Source of the DNA: CAVURS01 sp963834425
Lineage (GTDB): Bacteria; Actinomycetota; Actinomycetes; Actinomycetales; CAVURS01
Direction: 5' to 3'
NCBI GenBank assembly: GCA_963834425.1
Contig: CAWIBR010000005.1
Coordinates: forward strand, 1 to 64,000
DNA length: 64,000 bases
Below the pieces are notes generated by a model. That model saw nothing but the letters and a program-made list of their open reading frames with translations. It was not told where the DNA came from and ran no database searches. Position numbers and translations under genes: made by a program. Of this stretch, positions 1 to 8,898 are shown piece by piece; position 1 is the stretch's first letter, and every line of letters starts with the position of its first letter.

Positions 1-66
1 GCACAGACCGGTGACTTCTTCATGGCCCGCATCTACTACGCGACGATCGCCACCGCGACGTCCTAG
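1..66 (+). CDS. C-terminal fragment of an unidentified protein
   Basis: The window opens inside a reading frame that starts at base 1 and ends at a TAG at 64-66. It gives 21 residues ending ARIYYATIATATS. No family can be named from so short a piece. The next gene lies on the other strand and ends at 136, so this one ends a rightward unit that converges on the hydrolase. The call is only that a coding frame probably runs off the left edge. Confidence 0.35.
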   Translation, partial: AQTGDFFMARIYYATIATATS

Positions 67-135
67 GAGATCGTCAGCGCCACGTTGGCGGCGTGGACCC
101 AGGCTCGTCCAGGCTCGTCCCAGGGAAGATCACTT

Positions 136-1008
136 CTACGAGCGCCAGATCCGCAGCAGCCTCGCGAACACCTCCGGCCAATGCCCGTCGCAAACGTCGA
201 GGTGATAGTCGCCGGGGTAGACGACGAGGTCCGCGCCGGGGATGCCGTCGGCGTACCAGGAGGCGTGTACGTCGGGTTGGTCACTGTCAAACACGACGCT
301 TGGCACCTTGACGTCACGCCGGTCGACGTCCCAGCGCCCGCCCCACGCGAGGTTGTCGTAGACGTATCCCTCGAGGCTGCCGGGGACGGCCGCGAGGTTG
401 TCCGCGAACAGGGCCCGCCATTCGGGGTTCTGGGCGATCCGGCTGCCGGGTGTGTCCCAGTCGGCCAGGACGACGTCGGCGAGCTCGTCGTGGCTGAGCG
501 CTCGCAAGCCGCCGTACTCCTCCTCGGCCTGGCGCATCGCCGCCGCGTGCGCAGCGAGAACGTCACCTTGGTCGAGCAGCGCCAAGCTCTCTCGGTCGAC
601 CATGTCCAGCTCGCCGGGTTCGTCGAGCTCCCGCCAGGGGCCGATCCCGCCCAGCACGCCGAGGGCTCGGACGTTGTCGGGGTCGACTACCGCGGTGGCG
701 ACCGCAAATGGTCCACCCCCCGAAACACCAACAACTGCATAGCCTTCCAGGCCGAGCGCTCTTGCCAGCGCGGACGTGTCCTCGCCCACCGCTCGAAGGC
801 TCGGCACCTTCCGTGGCGTGGACGCGCCATAGCCGGGTCTGCTCACCGCGATCAGGCGAATGCCTGCTCGATGGGCAGGCTCATGACCCCATCGGCCGGC
901 AAGGTGAGTGGCCGGGGTTCCTGGGTGCATGATCACCGGACGTCCCCGTGGGTCACCCCCGTCCCAGATCTCGACCACTCGACCGTCGAGGAGTGCGCAC
1001 TGCCGCAC
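136..1008 (-). CDS. alpha/beta hydrolase
   Basis: The product is about 290 residues with the alpha/beta hydrolase fold. Near the N-terminus is HPGTP, a variant of the usual HG oxyanion segment. The nucleophile elbow is GVSGGG, with Ser as the likely nucleophile. A late acidic loop (VVFDSDQPD) and GDYHLDV supply candidate Asp and His of the triad. The frame stays open upstream to 1122, but that extension is Cys-rich and low in homology character. I therefore chose the GTG at 1008, just before the conserved beta-strand ALLDGRVVEIW; CCAGG precedes it. The substrate cannot be told. The gene stands alone, convergent with the fragment at the left edge and divergent from the lipoprotein gene. Confidence 0.8.
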   Translation of the reverse strand: MRQCALLDGRVVEIWDGGDPRGRPVIMHPGTPATHLAGRWGHEPAHRAGIRLIAVSRPGYGASTPRKVPSLRAVGEDTSALARALGLEGYAVVGVSGGGPFAVATAVVDPDNVRALGVLGGIGPWRELDEPGELDMVDRESLALLDQGDVLAAHAAAMRQAEEEYGGLRALSHDELADVVLADWDTPGSRIAQNPEWRALFADNLAAVPGSLEGYVYDNLAWGGRWDVDRRDVKVPSVVFDSDQPDVHASWYADGIPGADLVVYPGDYHLDVCDGHWPEVFARLLRIWRS

Positions 1009-1145
1009 ACGACCTGGAAACCCCACGCCCACGCACACTACGCCGCAGCAGCATTCATCTGACCCCTTGCGGGCGTCGAGACATGTCACCGACTCGCGGT
1101 GGAAGGTCGCACTCCTGCTCACGGGAAAAGGTGCAGGATCGGCAG

Positions 1146-1655
1146 ATGCGCTTCATGGGAGGTGGCCTGCGTTGCCTCGTCGCGGTCGGGACCGCCATCG
1201 TGTTGGTCGGCGGCTGCTCCCAGTCCGACGCTCCCACGAGCTCCAGTACGCCGACCAGCGCGGTCCCGGCAGCTGAGAAGCAGCGCTATCTCGACACGGT
1301 GAACGGGCTCTGCGACAAGCTCTTGGCCAAGGTCATCGAAGTCACGCACGGCGGGAGTCTCGACATATCGGCGGCCCAGTACCTGAAGGACTGGCCGGCT
1401 CACCAAGAGGCCTTGGCTGCTTTCGATCAGTCCCTGGCGGTGGTGCCGGTGCCGACGGGGGCAACCGCAGCCGCCGCCGCAATGCGCGACTACGTGAAGT
1501 TCGCCGACGAACTGGATGCTGCCCGCCTGAAGGCAGCGAACCGGGGCGAGCGCGCCTGGCGCACGGAGGTGGCTGCCGAGGCGGACGCCGAGAGCAACCC
1601 GGCGATCCTCGCGCGGACCGCGGCCGGCTTCGCGAGCTCCTGCGACGCGCGCTAG
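1146..1655 (+). CDS. putative lipoprotein, function unknown
   Basis: This predicted secreted lipoprotein has 169 residues. It has a short positively charged N-terminus and a hydrophobic stretch at about residues 8-22. The lipobox-like LVGGC places Cys24 as the lipidated residue. After it comes a Ser/Thr/Pro-rich linker (SDAPTSSSTPTS), then a mostly helical domain with Cys in NGLCDKL and near the C-terminus (SSCDAR) that could pair. Longer upstream starts would put the signal peptide far inside the protein. The ATG at 1146, with AGGAT about 8 bases upstream, fits a signal sequence. I recognise no family. It is followed by a convergent SDR gene. Confidence 0.7.
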   Translation: MRFMGGGLRCLVAVGTAIVLVGGCSQSDAPTSSSTPTSAVPAAEKQRYLDTVNGLCDKLLAKVIEVTHGGSLDISAAQYLKDWPAHQEALAAFDQSLAVVPVPTGATAAAAAMRDYVKFADELDAARLKAANRGERAWRTEVAAEADAESNPAILARTAAGFASSCDAR

Positions 1656-1785
1656 GCCCTCTGTGGCGGATGACGCGCCCCGAACTGCACGGGGTCGCGT
1701 TTCCGCGCGCGTGCGCGCCCGTCGTGCACAAGGCCATCGCGCACGGAAAAACCGGGGACCGGACAGAAGTGTTACGCGAATGTCT

Positions 1786-2706
1786 TTAGGTGATAAAGCG
1801 GTGGATGGCCTCGTTGGCGTGGTCCTGAAAGGCTGGGTTGGCCAGGTCGGGGAAGATGTCGGCTTGGTTGACCAAGGGACCCTTCAGCTTGTTGGCCGCG
1901 CTGGCGTAGAACACGCCGCTGGACAGGGTCGGGTCGGTGACGCCGTCGACCAGCCGCTTCGCTCCCACGTCGAGTTTGTGGGCGAGACCTAGGGCGGGCA
2001 TGACGTACTTGGCGGCTACCCGCATCGGCAATGGGAGGTCACTGGCTGCTTGGGTGCCGGTGGTGTTCCCGGGGCTCACGGTGACGAAGCGGAGGTCGGG
2101 GTGCTGGCGGGCCAGGTAGGCCATCCAGAGGGCCCCGATGTACTTGGCCTGCGCGAACGCTAGGTTGAAGTCAGCCTTTCCGCTGGCGAAGTAGCTGCCG
2201 TCGATGACGGTGGCGAGTTCATCGGCTGAGGTTGAGACGAAGGATGGCCCTTTCATCCGCAACTTCGGAACTCCGACGACTGCTTCACTTCCGGCGAAGA
2301 CCGCAACCTCGCCAAGCCGCCCCTCGGCCAGGAGCCCTTCGAGGAGGACGACGTGGCCAAGGACGTTCGTCGCGAACACGGTGGTGACCCCGTCCGCGGT
2401 CAAGTTCATCGACTGCGGGCCAATGACACCAGCGCTCATGACCAGCGCGTCGACGGACCCGTTGATGGCCGCAAGGCCAGCGCGCACCGAACCCAGATCG
2501 GTGACGTCCATGAGAACGATGTCGAAGATGCGCCGGCCGGTCGCCGCTTCGAGCTCGGCCTTTGCCGCTGCCGCCCGCTCGCGGTTCCGGGCCGCCAAGT
2601 AGATCCGCGCAAACTCAGGACGTAACGCCAGTTGGCGGGCCACATCCTTGCCGATCCCGGAGTTGGCGCCCGTGATGAGCGCCGTCTTTCCTGGGATTGC
2701 GCTCAT
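1786..2706 (-). CDS. SDR-family oxidoreductase with atypical active site
   Basis: This 306-residue short-chain dehydrogenase/reductase resembles the retinol-dehydrogenase type. The N-terminal glycine motif is TGANSGIG. The Asn-Ala-Gly segment is replaced by VMSAGVIG, and a candidate catalytic Ser lies in VFAGSEA. At the place of the catalytic YxxxK the sequence reads FAQAK, so the Tyr is Phe (codon ttc) and the Lys is kept. The protein may be impaired, may bind a cofactor without reducing, or may use another residue. Start: the ATG at 2706 has TGAGGAG about 8 bases upstream, better than the upstream in-frame codon at 2745. It lies 71 bases after another SDR gene on the same strand, probably in one operon read away from tetR. 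Confidence 0.85.
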   Translation of the reverse strand: MSAIPGKTALITGANSGIGKDVARQLALRPEFARIYLAARNRERAAAAKAELEAATGRRIFDIVLMDVTDLGSVRAGLAAINGSVDALVMSAGVIGPQSMNLTADGVTTVFATNVLGHVVLLEGLLAEGRLGEVAVFAGSEAVVGVPKLRMKGPSFVSTSADELATVIDGSYFASGKADFNLAFAQAKYIGALWMAYLARQHPDLRFVTVSPGNTTGTQAASDLPLPMRVAAKYVMPALGLAHKLDVGAKRLVDGVTDPTLSSGVFYASAANKLKGPLVNQADIFPDLANPAFQDHANEAIHRFIT

Positions 2707-2777
2707 GTGGATACTCCTCAGTTGTTGGTTGTGATTTCCGTTCAAGGTCTCACCCTTGACGTCACCGCCGACCGGCG

Positions 2778-3527
2778 TTACGTCGCGACTCGGCCGCCGT
2801 CGACCGCGAGCGTGACGCCCTGCACGAAGCTGGCATCATCGCTGGCCAGGAAGACGATCGCCGCGGCAAGTTCCTCGGGCTCAGCTACGCGGCCTGCTGG
2901 TGCCAGAGCTGCGAGCTGGTTCACCATCTCGTCGGGGATACCTTCCATCTGCGGGGTGCGGGTCGGGCCGGGCGCAACTGCGTTGACACGAACACCACGC
3001 GGGCCGTACTCGGCGGCCCAGGCCTTCGTCAAGAGTTCGAGGGCTGCTCGGCTCGCGCCGTACATGGCCATGCCGGGCTGTCCGAAGCTGGCGACCATCG
3101 TGGAGATGTTGACGATCGAGCCCCATCCGCGTTCGGCCATGGCTGGTGCCAGTGACGCGACGAGGAAGAACGGAACCTTGACGTTGAGGGCAAAGGTCTC
3201 GTCGAACTCTGCTTCGGTGGCTGCGTTGCTTGGTCCGAGCAGGGCGATGCCAGCGTTGTTGATGAGGATGTCGACGTGACCGTCGCCCGCCTCAGTAGCC
3301 CACTCGACCAGCGCCTGGGCCGATTCGAGGTCGCCCAACGTGGTGAGCCGGAACGTCGCGCTACCGCCGCTGCCCTCGATCTCGGCGACCACATCTGTGG
3401 CTCGTTGTTCATCTCGTCCGACGACGAGTACATGAGCGCCGCGGGCAGCCAGCGCTAGGGCCGTAGCCCTGCCGATCCCGCTCGTCGAGCCCGTTACCAA
3501 AGCTGTCTTGCCCTCTAGGTCAGTCAT
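2778..3527 (-). CDS. SDR-family oxidoreductase (FabG-like)
   Basis: This classical SDR has 249 residues. It has TGSTSGIG for the dinucleotide, NNAG in LINNAGIAL, and NISTM at the catalytic Ser region. The active-site segment is YGASR, so the Tyr is present but the usual Lys is Arg (codon cga). The C-terminal half has the usual NAVAPGPTRTP and the final VDGGR. The ATG at 3527 is preceded by GAGG. It is the first gene of a leftward two-SDR operon. It is divergent from a TetR regulator, with a 28-bp palindrome between them that is the likely operator. Confidence 0.88.
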   Translation of the reverse strand: MTDLEGKTALVTGSTSGIGRATALALAARGAHVLVVGRDEQRATDVVAEIEGSGGSATFRLTTLGDLESAQALVEWATEAGDGHVDILINNAGIALLGPSNAATEAEFDETFALNVKVPFFLVASLAPAMAERGWGSIVNISTMVASFGQPGMAMYGASRAALELLTKAWAAEYGPRGVRVNAVAPGPTRTPQMEGIPDEMVNQLAALAPAGRVAEPEELAAAIVFLASDDASFVQGVTLAVDGGRVAT

Positions 3528-3549
3528 GGGATGTGTCGTCCTCTCGGTT

Positions 3550-3577
3550 CCAAACTGGGTCACGTGACTCACTTTGG
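3550..3577. promoter_or_regulatory. 28-bp palindromic operator, tetR/SDR divergent promoter
   Basis: The two ends are CCAAA and TTTGG and the centre is the perfect GTCACGTGAC at 3559-3568. The whole 28 bp pairs with its own complement except at two symmetric positions on each side. It lies between the SDR start (3527) and the tetR start (3626), as expected for a TetR dimer pair controlling both directions. Confidence 0.75.
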
Positions 3578-3592
3578 CAGCCTCGGACTGGG

Positions 3593-3619
3593 TTGTCAAA
3601 CTCAGAATCCTGCTAACAT
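3593..3619 (+). promoter_or_regulatory. tetR promoter with leaderless start
   Basis: A TTGTCA at 3593-3598 and a TAACAT at 3614-3619 (spacer 15) lie just upstream of the tetR ATG at 3626. The gap from the -10 to the ATG is only 6 bases and no ribosome site is present, so a leaderless mRNA is likely. On the minus strand TTGACA (3600-3595) could be the -35 of the SDR operon. Confidence 0.5.
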
Positions 3620-3625
3620 CGGTGC

Positions 3626-4232
3626 ATGGTCAACGAGACGAGTGACCGGCCGAGGCTCACCCCCAAGGGGGAGCGCACCCGGTCACGAATAGTGGAGGCG
3701 GCCGCCGCGCTGATCCATGAGCGCGGCGTCGCAGCGACCACCTTGGAAGACGTCAAGGTGGCGGCCGAAGTCAGCGGCTCGCAGCTGTACCACTACTTCC
3801 CCGACAAGAACGACCTCGTCCAGGCGGTCATCGACTATCAGGCCGAGACCATCGTCAACAACAACCGGCGTGCCCTCGGCAGCGCGAAGGGACTCGACAG
3901 CTTGGCGAAACATGCTGATCACTGGGGTCAAGAGCAACCAAGGGAAAGGTGGCTGCGCGCTTGGCTCACTCGGTGGTCAACTGGCCGAGAGTGACCCCGA
4001 GGCCCGAGCCCTCATCGCCGGCGGGTTCGATCAGTGGGCAGCCGCCATCAGCGATGGACTGCGATCCCTACATGCCGACGGGAAGCTCCCGTCCGACATC
4101 GACCCGGACGACCTCGCCACTACTCTGCTCGCCACGCTCCAAGGAGGGCTTCTACTCGCCCAGGTGCAACGGAGTACCCGCCCGCTCGAAACCGCACTCG
4201 ATACCCTCCTCGCCCTCGCCGTCGGCAGATGA
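3626..4232 (+). CDS. TetR-family regulator, frameshifted
   Basis: The first frame gives a TetR helix-turn-helix at about residues 15-65, including EAAAALIHERG, TTLEDV and LYHYFPDKNDL. Near base 3925 the homology moves to the next frame (CALGSLGGQLAESDPEARAL, then LATLQGGLLLAQVQ), which is the standard ligand-binding C-terminus of this subfamily and ends at 4232. One extra base in the AGAGCAACCAAGGG stretch explains the break. Read through, the protein would be about 200 residues, normal for the family. It probably represses the divergent two-SDR operon and itself through the palindrome at 3550-3577. Either the gene is broken or the base call is wrong; I favour the latter. Confidence 0.8.
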
Positions 4233-4257
4233 GCCCAACGAAAATGTCGGGAGACGA

Positions 4258-4286
4258 TGTCGAAGAGCCGCAGTCTTGTTCGACAT
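4258..4286 (+). promoter_or_regulatory. candidate ECF42 promoter
   Basis: TGTCGA at 4258-4263 and CGACAT at 4281-4286 are separated by 17 bases, 45 bases before the YCII gene. This resembles the TGTCGA / CGA promoter pattern I recall for ECF42 sigma factors, whose genes normally sit beside YCII-type genes as here. The match is by eye. Confidence 0.45.
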
Positions 4287-4330
4287 ACGTGCGACCAGCA
4301 GCTCGCCACCAACAGACAGGAGTGATCAGG

Positions 4331-4705
4331 ATGCCGCGTTTCATGGGGTTCGTGAGGATGGAAGAGGGCGTCGGGACGCCGCCGAAGGCGCTGTTCGACG
4401 CAATGGACGTGTACATCGGCGAGCAGGCCGCGAAGGGCGTGTTCCTCGACGGCGGTGGTCTATTCGGTACCGAGGACGCCGTGAACTTCGTCGTCCGCGA
4501 GGGCGAGGTCACCCGGGTGGACGGGCCGTACGCCGAGGCCAAAGAGGTCGTGGGCGGCTGGGCCATCATGCAGTACGACTCCGTCGAGGAGGCCGTGGCC
4601 GATCAGCGGGAGTTCGCCGAAATGCACGCGAAGTACTGGCCCGAGGTCACGGTGATCTCGACCTTGCGCCAGATCTCCACCGGCCCGGACGCGCCTGACG
4701 CCTGA
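4331..4705 (+). CDS. YCII-related (DGPF-type) protein
   Basis: This small soluble protein has 124 residues and the YCII fold. It shows MGFVRMEEG at the start, then VDGPYAEAKEVVGGWAIMQ, which is the conserved DGP(F/Y)AExKE motif of the group, and ISTLRQI at the end. The ATG at 4331 has AGGAG 9 bases upstream; the longer frame to 4034 runs back into tetR and is not needed. The stop is 23 bases before an ECF sigma gene. Pairing of YCII/DGPF proteins with ECF42 sigma factors is a known arrangement in Actinobacteria. The biochemical role of these partners is not established. Confidence 0.88.
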   Translation: MPRFMGFVRMEEGVGTPPKALFDAMDVYIGEQAAKGVFLDGGGLFGTEDAVNFVVREGEVTRVDGPYAEAKEVVGGWAIMQYDSVEEAVADQREFAEMHAKYWPEVTVISTLRQISTGPDAPDA

Positions 4706-4716
4706 AGGGCGCTCAC

Positions 4717-4722
4717 TACGCT
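4717..4722 (+). promoter_or_regulatory. -10 element TACGCT, leaderless sigma gene
   Basis: TACGCT ends 6 bases before the GTG at 4729, with no Shine-Dalgarno sequence between. The spacing fits transcription starting at the start codon. Confidence 0.45.
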
Positions 4723-4728
4723 GGCATC

Positions 4729-6012
4729 GTGCCGGCCCAGTCCAGTTCAGATGACCTGACCGAGGCCATCAAAGCCGCGTGGCGGGCCAACTCGGCCCGC
4801 CTCGTCGGCGCCCTCACGCGGATGACGGGTGATGTCGGACTCGCCGAGGACCTGACGCAGGACGCGCTCGTGGCCGCGCTCGAGCAGTGGCCGAGATCCG
4901 GCGTACCGGAGAACCCGGCGGGGTGGCTGATGACCGTCGCCAAGCGGCGAGCCATCGATCACTTCCGGCGCGGCCAGGCCCTTCACCGCAAGCTCGTGGA
5001 ACTCGAGCACGCCCGCGGCCGGGAGGAGGCGGATATGCCCGACCTCGATTCCCAGGTCGACCACATCGAGGACGACGTCCTCCGACTCATCTTCCTGTCC
5101 TGCCATCCGTCCCTGTCCGCCGATTCGCGCGCCGCGCTGACGCTTCGTCTGGTCGGCGGGCTCACGACCGGCGAGATTGCCCGCGGGTTCCTGGCCACGG
5201 AAGCCGCGATGGGGCAGCGCATCTCGCGGGCGAAGCGGACGTTGTCCGACGCGCACGCCGAGTTCGAACTGCCCGCAGGCCCGGAACGGGCTCGGCGGCT
5301 TGACGACGTCATGGCGGTCATCTATCTCATCTTCAACGAGGGGTACGCCGCGACCGCCGGCGAGGACTGGATGCGCCCGGACCTGGCGAACGAAGCGATG
5401 CGACTTGCTCGGATGCTGGCCGACCTGGCTCCCGACGAGCCCGAGGTGCTCGGGCTGCAGGCACTGCTCGAACTCCAGGGCTCGCGGATGGCCGCGAGGC
5501 TCGATGAGTACGGCGCGCCGGTCCTGCTGGAGGCGCAGGACCGCACGCGCTGGGACCAGTTGCTGATCAAGCGCGGCCTGACCGCCCTCCGGCAAGCCGA
5601 GCTGCTGGCCGGGCGTGGCAAGCCGGTCGGAAAGTACTTCCTGCAGGCCTCGATCGCCGCGCAGCACGCCCGAGCGAAGCGGGCCGATGAGACGGACTGG
5701 CGTCGGATCGCGGCCCTGTACGACGTCCTGGCCAATGTGGCCCCGGGACCCGTGGTCGAGGTGAACCGGGCGGTCGCGCACGGGCGGGCGTTCGGCCCGG
5801 ATTCGGGGCTGGCCGTGCTGGCGGGACTGGACGCGGGCGCACTGGCCGACTCGCCGCTCGTGCCCAGCGTGCGTGGAGATCTACTCGAGCGGGCGGGGTT
5901 GCACGTGGAGGCGGCCGAGGCGTTCACGGAGGCGCTCGTCCTCACCAGGAACGAGGGCGAGCGTGCCGTTCTGCGCGGTCGGGCGGAGCTGAACCGCACG
6001 CGTGCCCACTGA
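4729..6012 (+). CDS. ECF42-type RNA polymerase sigma factor with TPR-like C-terminal extension
   Basis: The protein has 427 residues, roughly twice the length of a plain ECF sigma factor. Sigma region 2 covers about residues 10-85 (LVGALTRMTGDVGLAEDLTQ, NPAGWLMTVAKRRAID). Region 4 covers about 120-175 (ALTLRLVGGLTTGEIARGFL, MGQRISRAKRTL). The long C-terminal part begins with MAVIYLIFNEGYAAT and continues with Ala/Leu-rich helices typical of the DUF6596/TPR extension of ECF42. No anti-sigma factor gene lies nearby; in this group the extension is thought to carry the control function. The GTG at 4729 follows the YCII gene and its own -10, so it may be made from two promoters. Confidence 0.9.
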   Translation: MPAQSSSDDLTEAIKAAWRANSARLVGALTRMTGDVGLAEDLTQDALVAALEQWPRSGVPENPAGWLMTVAKRRAIDHFRRGQALHRKLVELEHARGREEADMPDLDSQVDHIEDDVLRLIFLSCHPSLSADSRAALTLRLVGGLTTGEIARGFLATEAAMGQRISRAKRTLSDAHAEFELPAGPERARRLDDVMAVIYLIFNEGYAATAGEDWMRPDLANEAMRLARMLADLAPDEPEVLGLQALLELQGSRMAARLDEYGAPVLLEAQDRTRWDQLLIKRGLTALRQAELLAGRGKPVGKYFLQASIAAQHARAKRADETDWRRIAALYDVLANVAPGPVVEVNRAVAHGRAFGPDSGLAVLAGLDAGALADSPLVPSVRGDLLERAGLHVEAAEAFTEALVLTRNEGERAVLRGRAELNRTRAH

Positions 6013-6141
6013 CGTCCACGCCGAGAGACGCGACGAAATGACGTGGCTCGATCCGACGGAGGCTTGACCCCGGCGACGATCACGGAATGGAGCAAAGGAA
6101 CGGCAAAGGCTCGCTGAGGGTGCGGCTGCAGTAGCGATCAG

Positions 6142-7156
6142 TCAGGACAGGATGCGCGGCAGCCCGAAGCTCGCCATCACGCCGACCTCGAAGCGGGTGA
6201 GCTCGGTGATGCGGTCGCCCGAGATGACCACCACGACCAGACCGGTCGCCCGCCAGGTGTCGGTCGCCGGGTCGTAGCGCGTAGATCCCGCTGGCCGGGC
6301 AGCCGTTGGCTCGGGTGTGGACCAGCCTGAGCCGGCGGCTGCCGCGGGTGCACGACGGCCTGGAAGAAGCCGATGGCGGCGTCGCGGCCGTGGTACTCGA
6401 GCGGGAGTGGCGGCATCTTGAGCCAGACGTCCTCGCTCAGGATCGCCACCAGCTTGTCGACGTCATGAGTGGTGAACGCGTCGACGTACGCCTCGATCAG
6501 CCGCCGCTCCTCGGGCGAGCCGGCGGTCGGTGCCGGCGGCCGGGCCCGACGCTCGGCCATCGTCGCATCGGCGTCGAGGGTGGCCCGGGCGCGCTTGAGC
6601 GCGCTGGTCACCGACGCCACTGACGTTTCGAGGACCTCGGCGGCCTCGGTCGCCCGGTAGCCGAGCACGTCGCGCAGGATCAGGACGGCCCGCTGCTTGG
6701 GCGGCAGGAGCTGCAGCGCGGTCACGAACGCCAGCGACGTCGCCTCGCGCGACTCCACCACGGCCTCCGGGCCGGGCGTCGGGTCGGGCAGGTCGAGGAG
6801 CTCGTCGGGGTAGGCGTGAGCCATGGGACCTCGCCGTGATGGGTCGGCGGCGGCGGCACGAGACCGTTGATCCGGGTGGTCATCGGATCGTCCCGACGGG
6901 CGTTGGCGCGGACGGCGTCGAGGCTGCGGTTGGTCGCGATGCGGTAGAGCCAGGTGCGCACCGACGACCGCTCCTCGAAGCCATCGAGGCCGCGCCAGGC
7001 CGACAGCAGCGTCTCTTGCAGCACGTCCTCGGCGTCCTGGAGCGACCCCAGGATCCGGTAGCAGTGCACCAGCAGCTCTTGTCGGTAGGACGCGACCAGC
7101 TCGCCGAACGCGTCCTCGTCGCCGGCGCGTGCCAGCGACAGCAGGTCCGTGTCCAT
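6142..7156 (-). pseudogene. SigG-like ECF sigma factor with SnoaL-like tail, three frame breaks
   Basis: The first frame starts at ATG 7156 with MDTDLLSLARAGDEDAFGEL. It carries sigma region 2 (HCYRILGSLQDAEDVLQETL, RTWLYRIATNRSLDAV) and reaches EVPWLTP near 6825. The next frame continues with YPDELLDLPDP and region 4 (LLPPKQRAVLILRDVLGYRA, TSALKRARATLDA), then a SnoaL-like domain (YVDAFTTHDVDKLVAILSED, YHGRDAAIGFFQAVVHP). Further breaks near 6340 and 6283 are needed to read on through LVHTRANGCPASGIYA and YDPATDTW to the TGA at 6144-6142. The domain order matches the SigG/SigX5 (TIGR02960-like) group. It is divergent from an MFS pump, which it may regulate. Confidence 0.75.
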
Positions 7157-7335
7157 GTCATCACCTTCGTCTCTCCTCGACTCTCCCGCAGACCACCGAC
7201 AGCGGTTGCTGAAGAGGTAGACGACGCGAGCCCGAGAACTGGGCGGTCGCGGGAGCGCCCAGTTCCCGGCGTACCTCCCGTCTGCCCTTTCGTACGCCGG
7301 CGACATCCCGTCGCCGGCGCAGGAAAGGAACTCTG

Positions 7336-8733
7336 ATGCCACCACTCGCCGGCTGACCGTCCTGCTCACCGCGGGCGCCTACCTGTTGATCACCCTCGAC
7401 GCCCTCGTCGTCGTCACCGCGCTGCCGTCGATCCACGCCGACCTCGGTGGCGGCGCTGGGAACCTGCCCTGGATCATCAACGCCTACGCCCTCACCTTCG
7501 CCGCCGGGATCATCACGCCGCCGCGCTCGGTGATCGGCTCGGGCGGAGACGCACGTACGTCGGTGGGCTCTGCTCTTCAGCCTCGCCTCGGCTGCCTGCG
7601 CACTCGCGCCCAACCTCGACGTCCTGATCGGCTTCCGGGCCGTCCAGGGCCTCGGTGCCGCGATCGTGATGCCGCTCGGGCTGACCCTGCTCACGTCGTC
7701 GTTCCCGGCCGACCGCCGCGGCGCGGTCGTCGGGATCTGGGGCGGGGTCGCCGGTCTCGGCGTCGCGTCCGGACCACTGGTCGGCGGCGTGGTCACCGAA
7801 GGCCTCGACTGGCACTGGATCTTCTGGGTCAACGTGCCGCTCGGCATCGCCGCCGCCGTGGCCGTCCTGCGCGTCCTGCCCGAGACGTACGGTCCACGAA
7901 CGCGACTCGACCCGATCGGGATCGTCACGGCCTCGGGTGCGATGGGCTCGCTCGTGTGGGGCGTGCTGCGCGCTCCGGAAGCCGGCTGGGGAGCCACCGA
8001 GGTGCTGGTCGCGCTGGCTCTCGGCGTCCTCCTGCTCGCCGGGTTCGTCGCCTGGGAGTCCGTCGCGCCGGCGCCGATGGTGCCGCTGTCGCTGTTCCGC
8101 TCGCGGGTGTTCGCGGCCGCGTCTCTCACCCAGTTCCTGATGGCCGCCTCGATCTTCGCCACGGCGTACGTGACGAGTCAGTACTTCCAGATCGCGCGCG
8201 GTGACTCACCGCTCGGCACCGGACTGCGATTCCTGCCGTGGACGATGACGCCGCTCCTGATCGCTCCGATCGCCGGCCGGCTGGTCGACCGGATCGGTGC
8301 CCGCGCCCTCGCCGCCCGGGCTTGGTGCTCCAGGCGTTCGGGTTCGTCTGGATCCTCCACGAGGCGCACGCCCACGCCGGGTACGCCGAGTTCGTCGTCC
8401 CGTTCGTGGTCGCCGGGGTCGGCATCTCGATGGCCCTCCCGGCACCCTCGGCCGCCGGTCTGAACGCCGCTCCCGCCGCCCTGCTCGGTCGGTCGGCCGG
8501 CGTCCTCAACACCGTCCAGCAGCTCGGACAGGCCACCGGGGTCGCGGTCGTCACCGTGGTCTTCGACGCTCACGGGTCGCTCGACAGCCCGGCCCAGACC
8601 TTGTCCGGCTATGAGCCGGCGCTGGTCACCGCGGCGACGATCTCCCTGCTCGGCGCCATCGCAGCGCTGGGCATCTCGCACCACAGGCGCACCGCGATTC
8701 TGGAGGGGCACGCGCCAGCCGAGGAAACCGTGA
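7336..8733 (+). pseudogene. DHA2-type MFS drug transporter, several frame breaks
   Basis: Homology to 14-helix multidrug transporters (EmrB/QacA type) runs across three frames. Pieces are LITLDALVVVTALPSIHADL, then GFRAVQGLGAAIVMPLGLTL and GGVAGLGVASGPLVGGVVTE in the frame opening before 7666, then ISMALPAPSAAGLNAAPAAL and AGVLNTVQQLGQATGVAVVT after 8330. Breaks lie just after the start (7339-7341), at about 7520-7570, and at 8320. The ATG at 7336 has AGGAAAGGA 6 bases upstream. The 3' end is uncertain: the last frame stays open past the end of the antisense SnoaL gene, and a TGA at 8731-8733 is reached only with one more shift. I see no other gene between about 8734 and 8898. Confidence 0.65.
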
Positions 8734-8898
8734 AAGCCTGCCCCAGCCTGACCCGTTCGGCGCATCAACACCTCGGTGGCTTGCTGGCCGTCAACGGAGA
8801 TGACTTCCGCGGCGGAGAGACCCACCTGGCTGACGTCCCTGGGAGGCGTGCGCGCGGGGCCGAATTGGGGTGGCCGCTGGCGGTGCTGGTTCGGCGAA

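Noticed and set aside
3900..3940. Programmed ribosomal frameshifting as the cause of the many frame breaks
   Set aside because: The breaks occur in unrelated genes at unrelated positions, with no slippery sequence or stimulatory structure in common.
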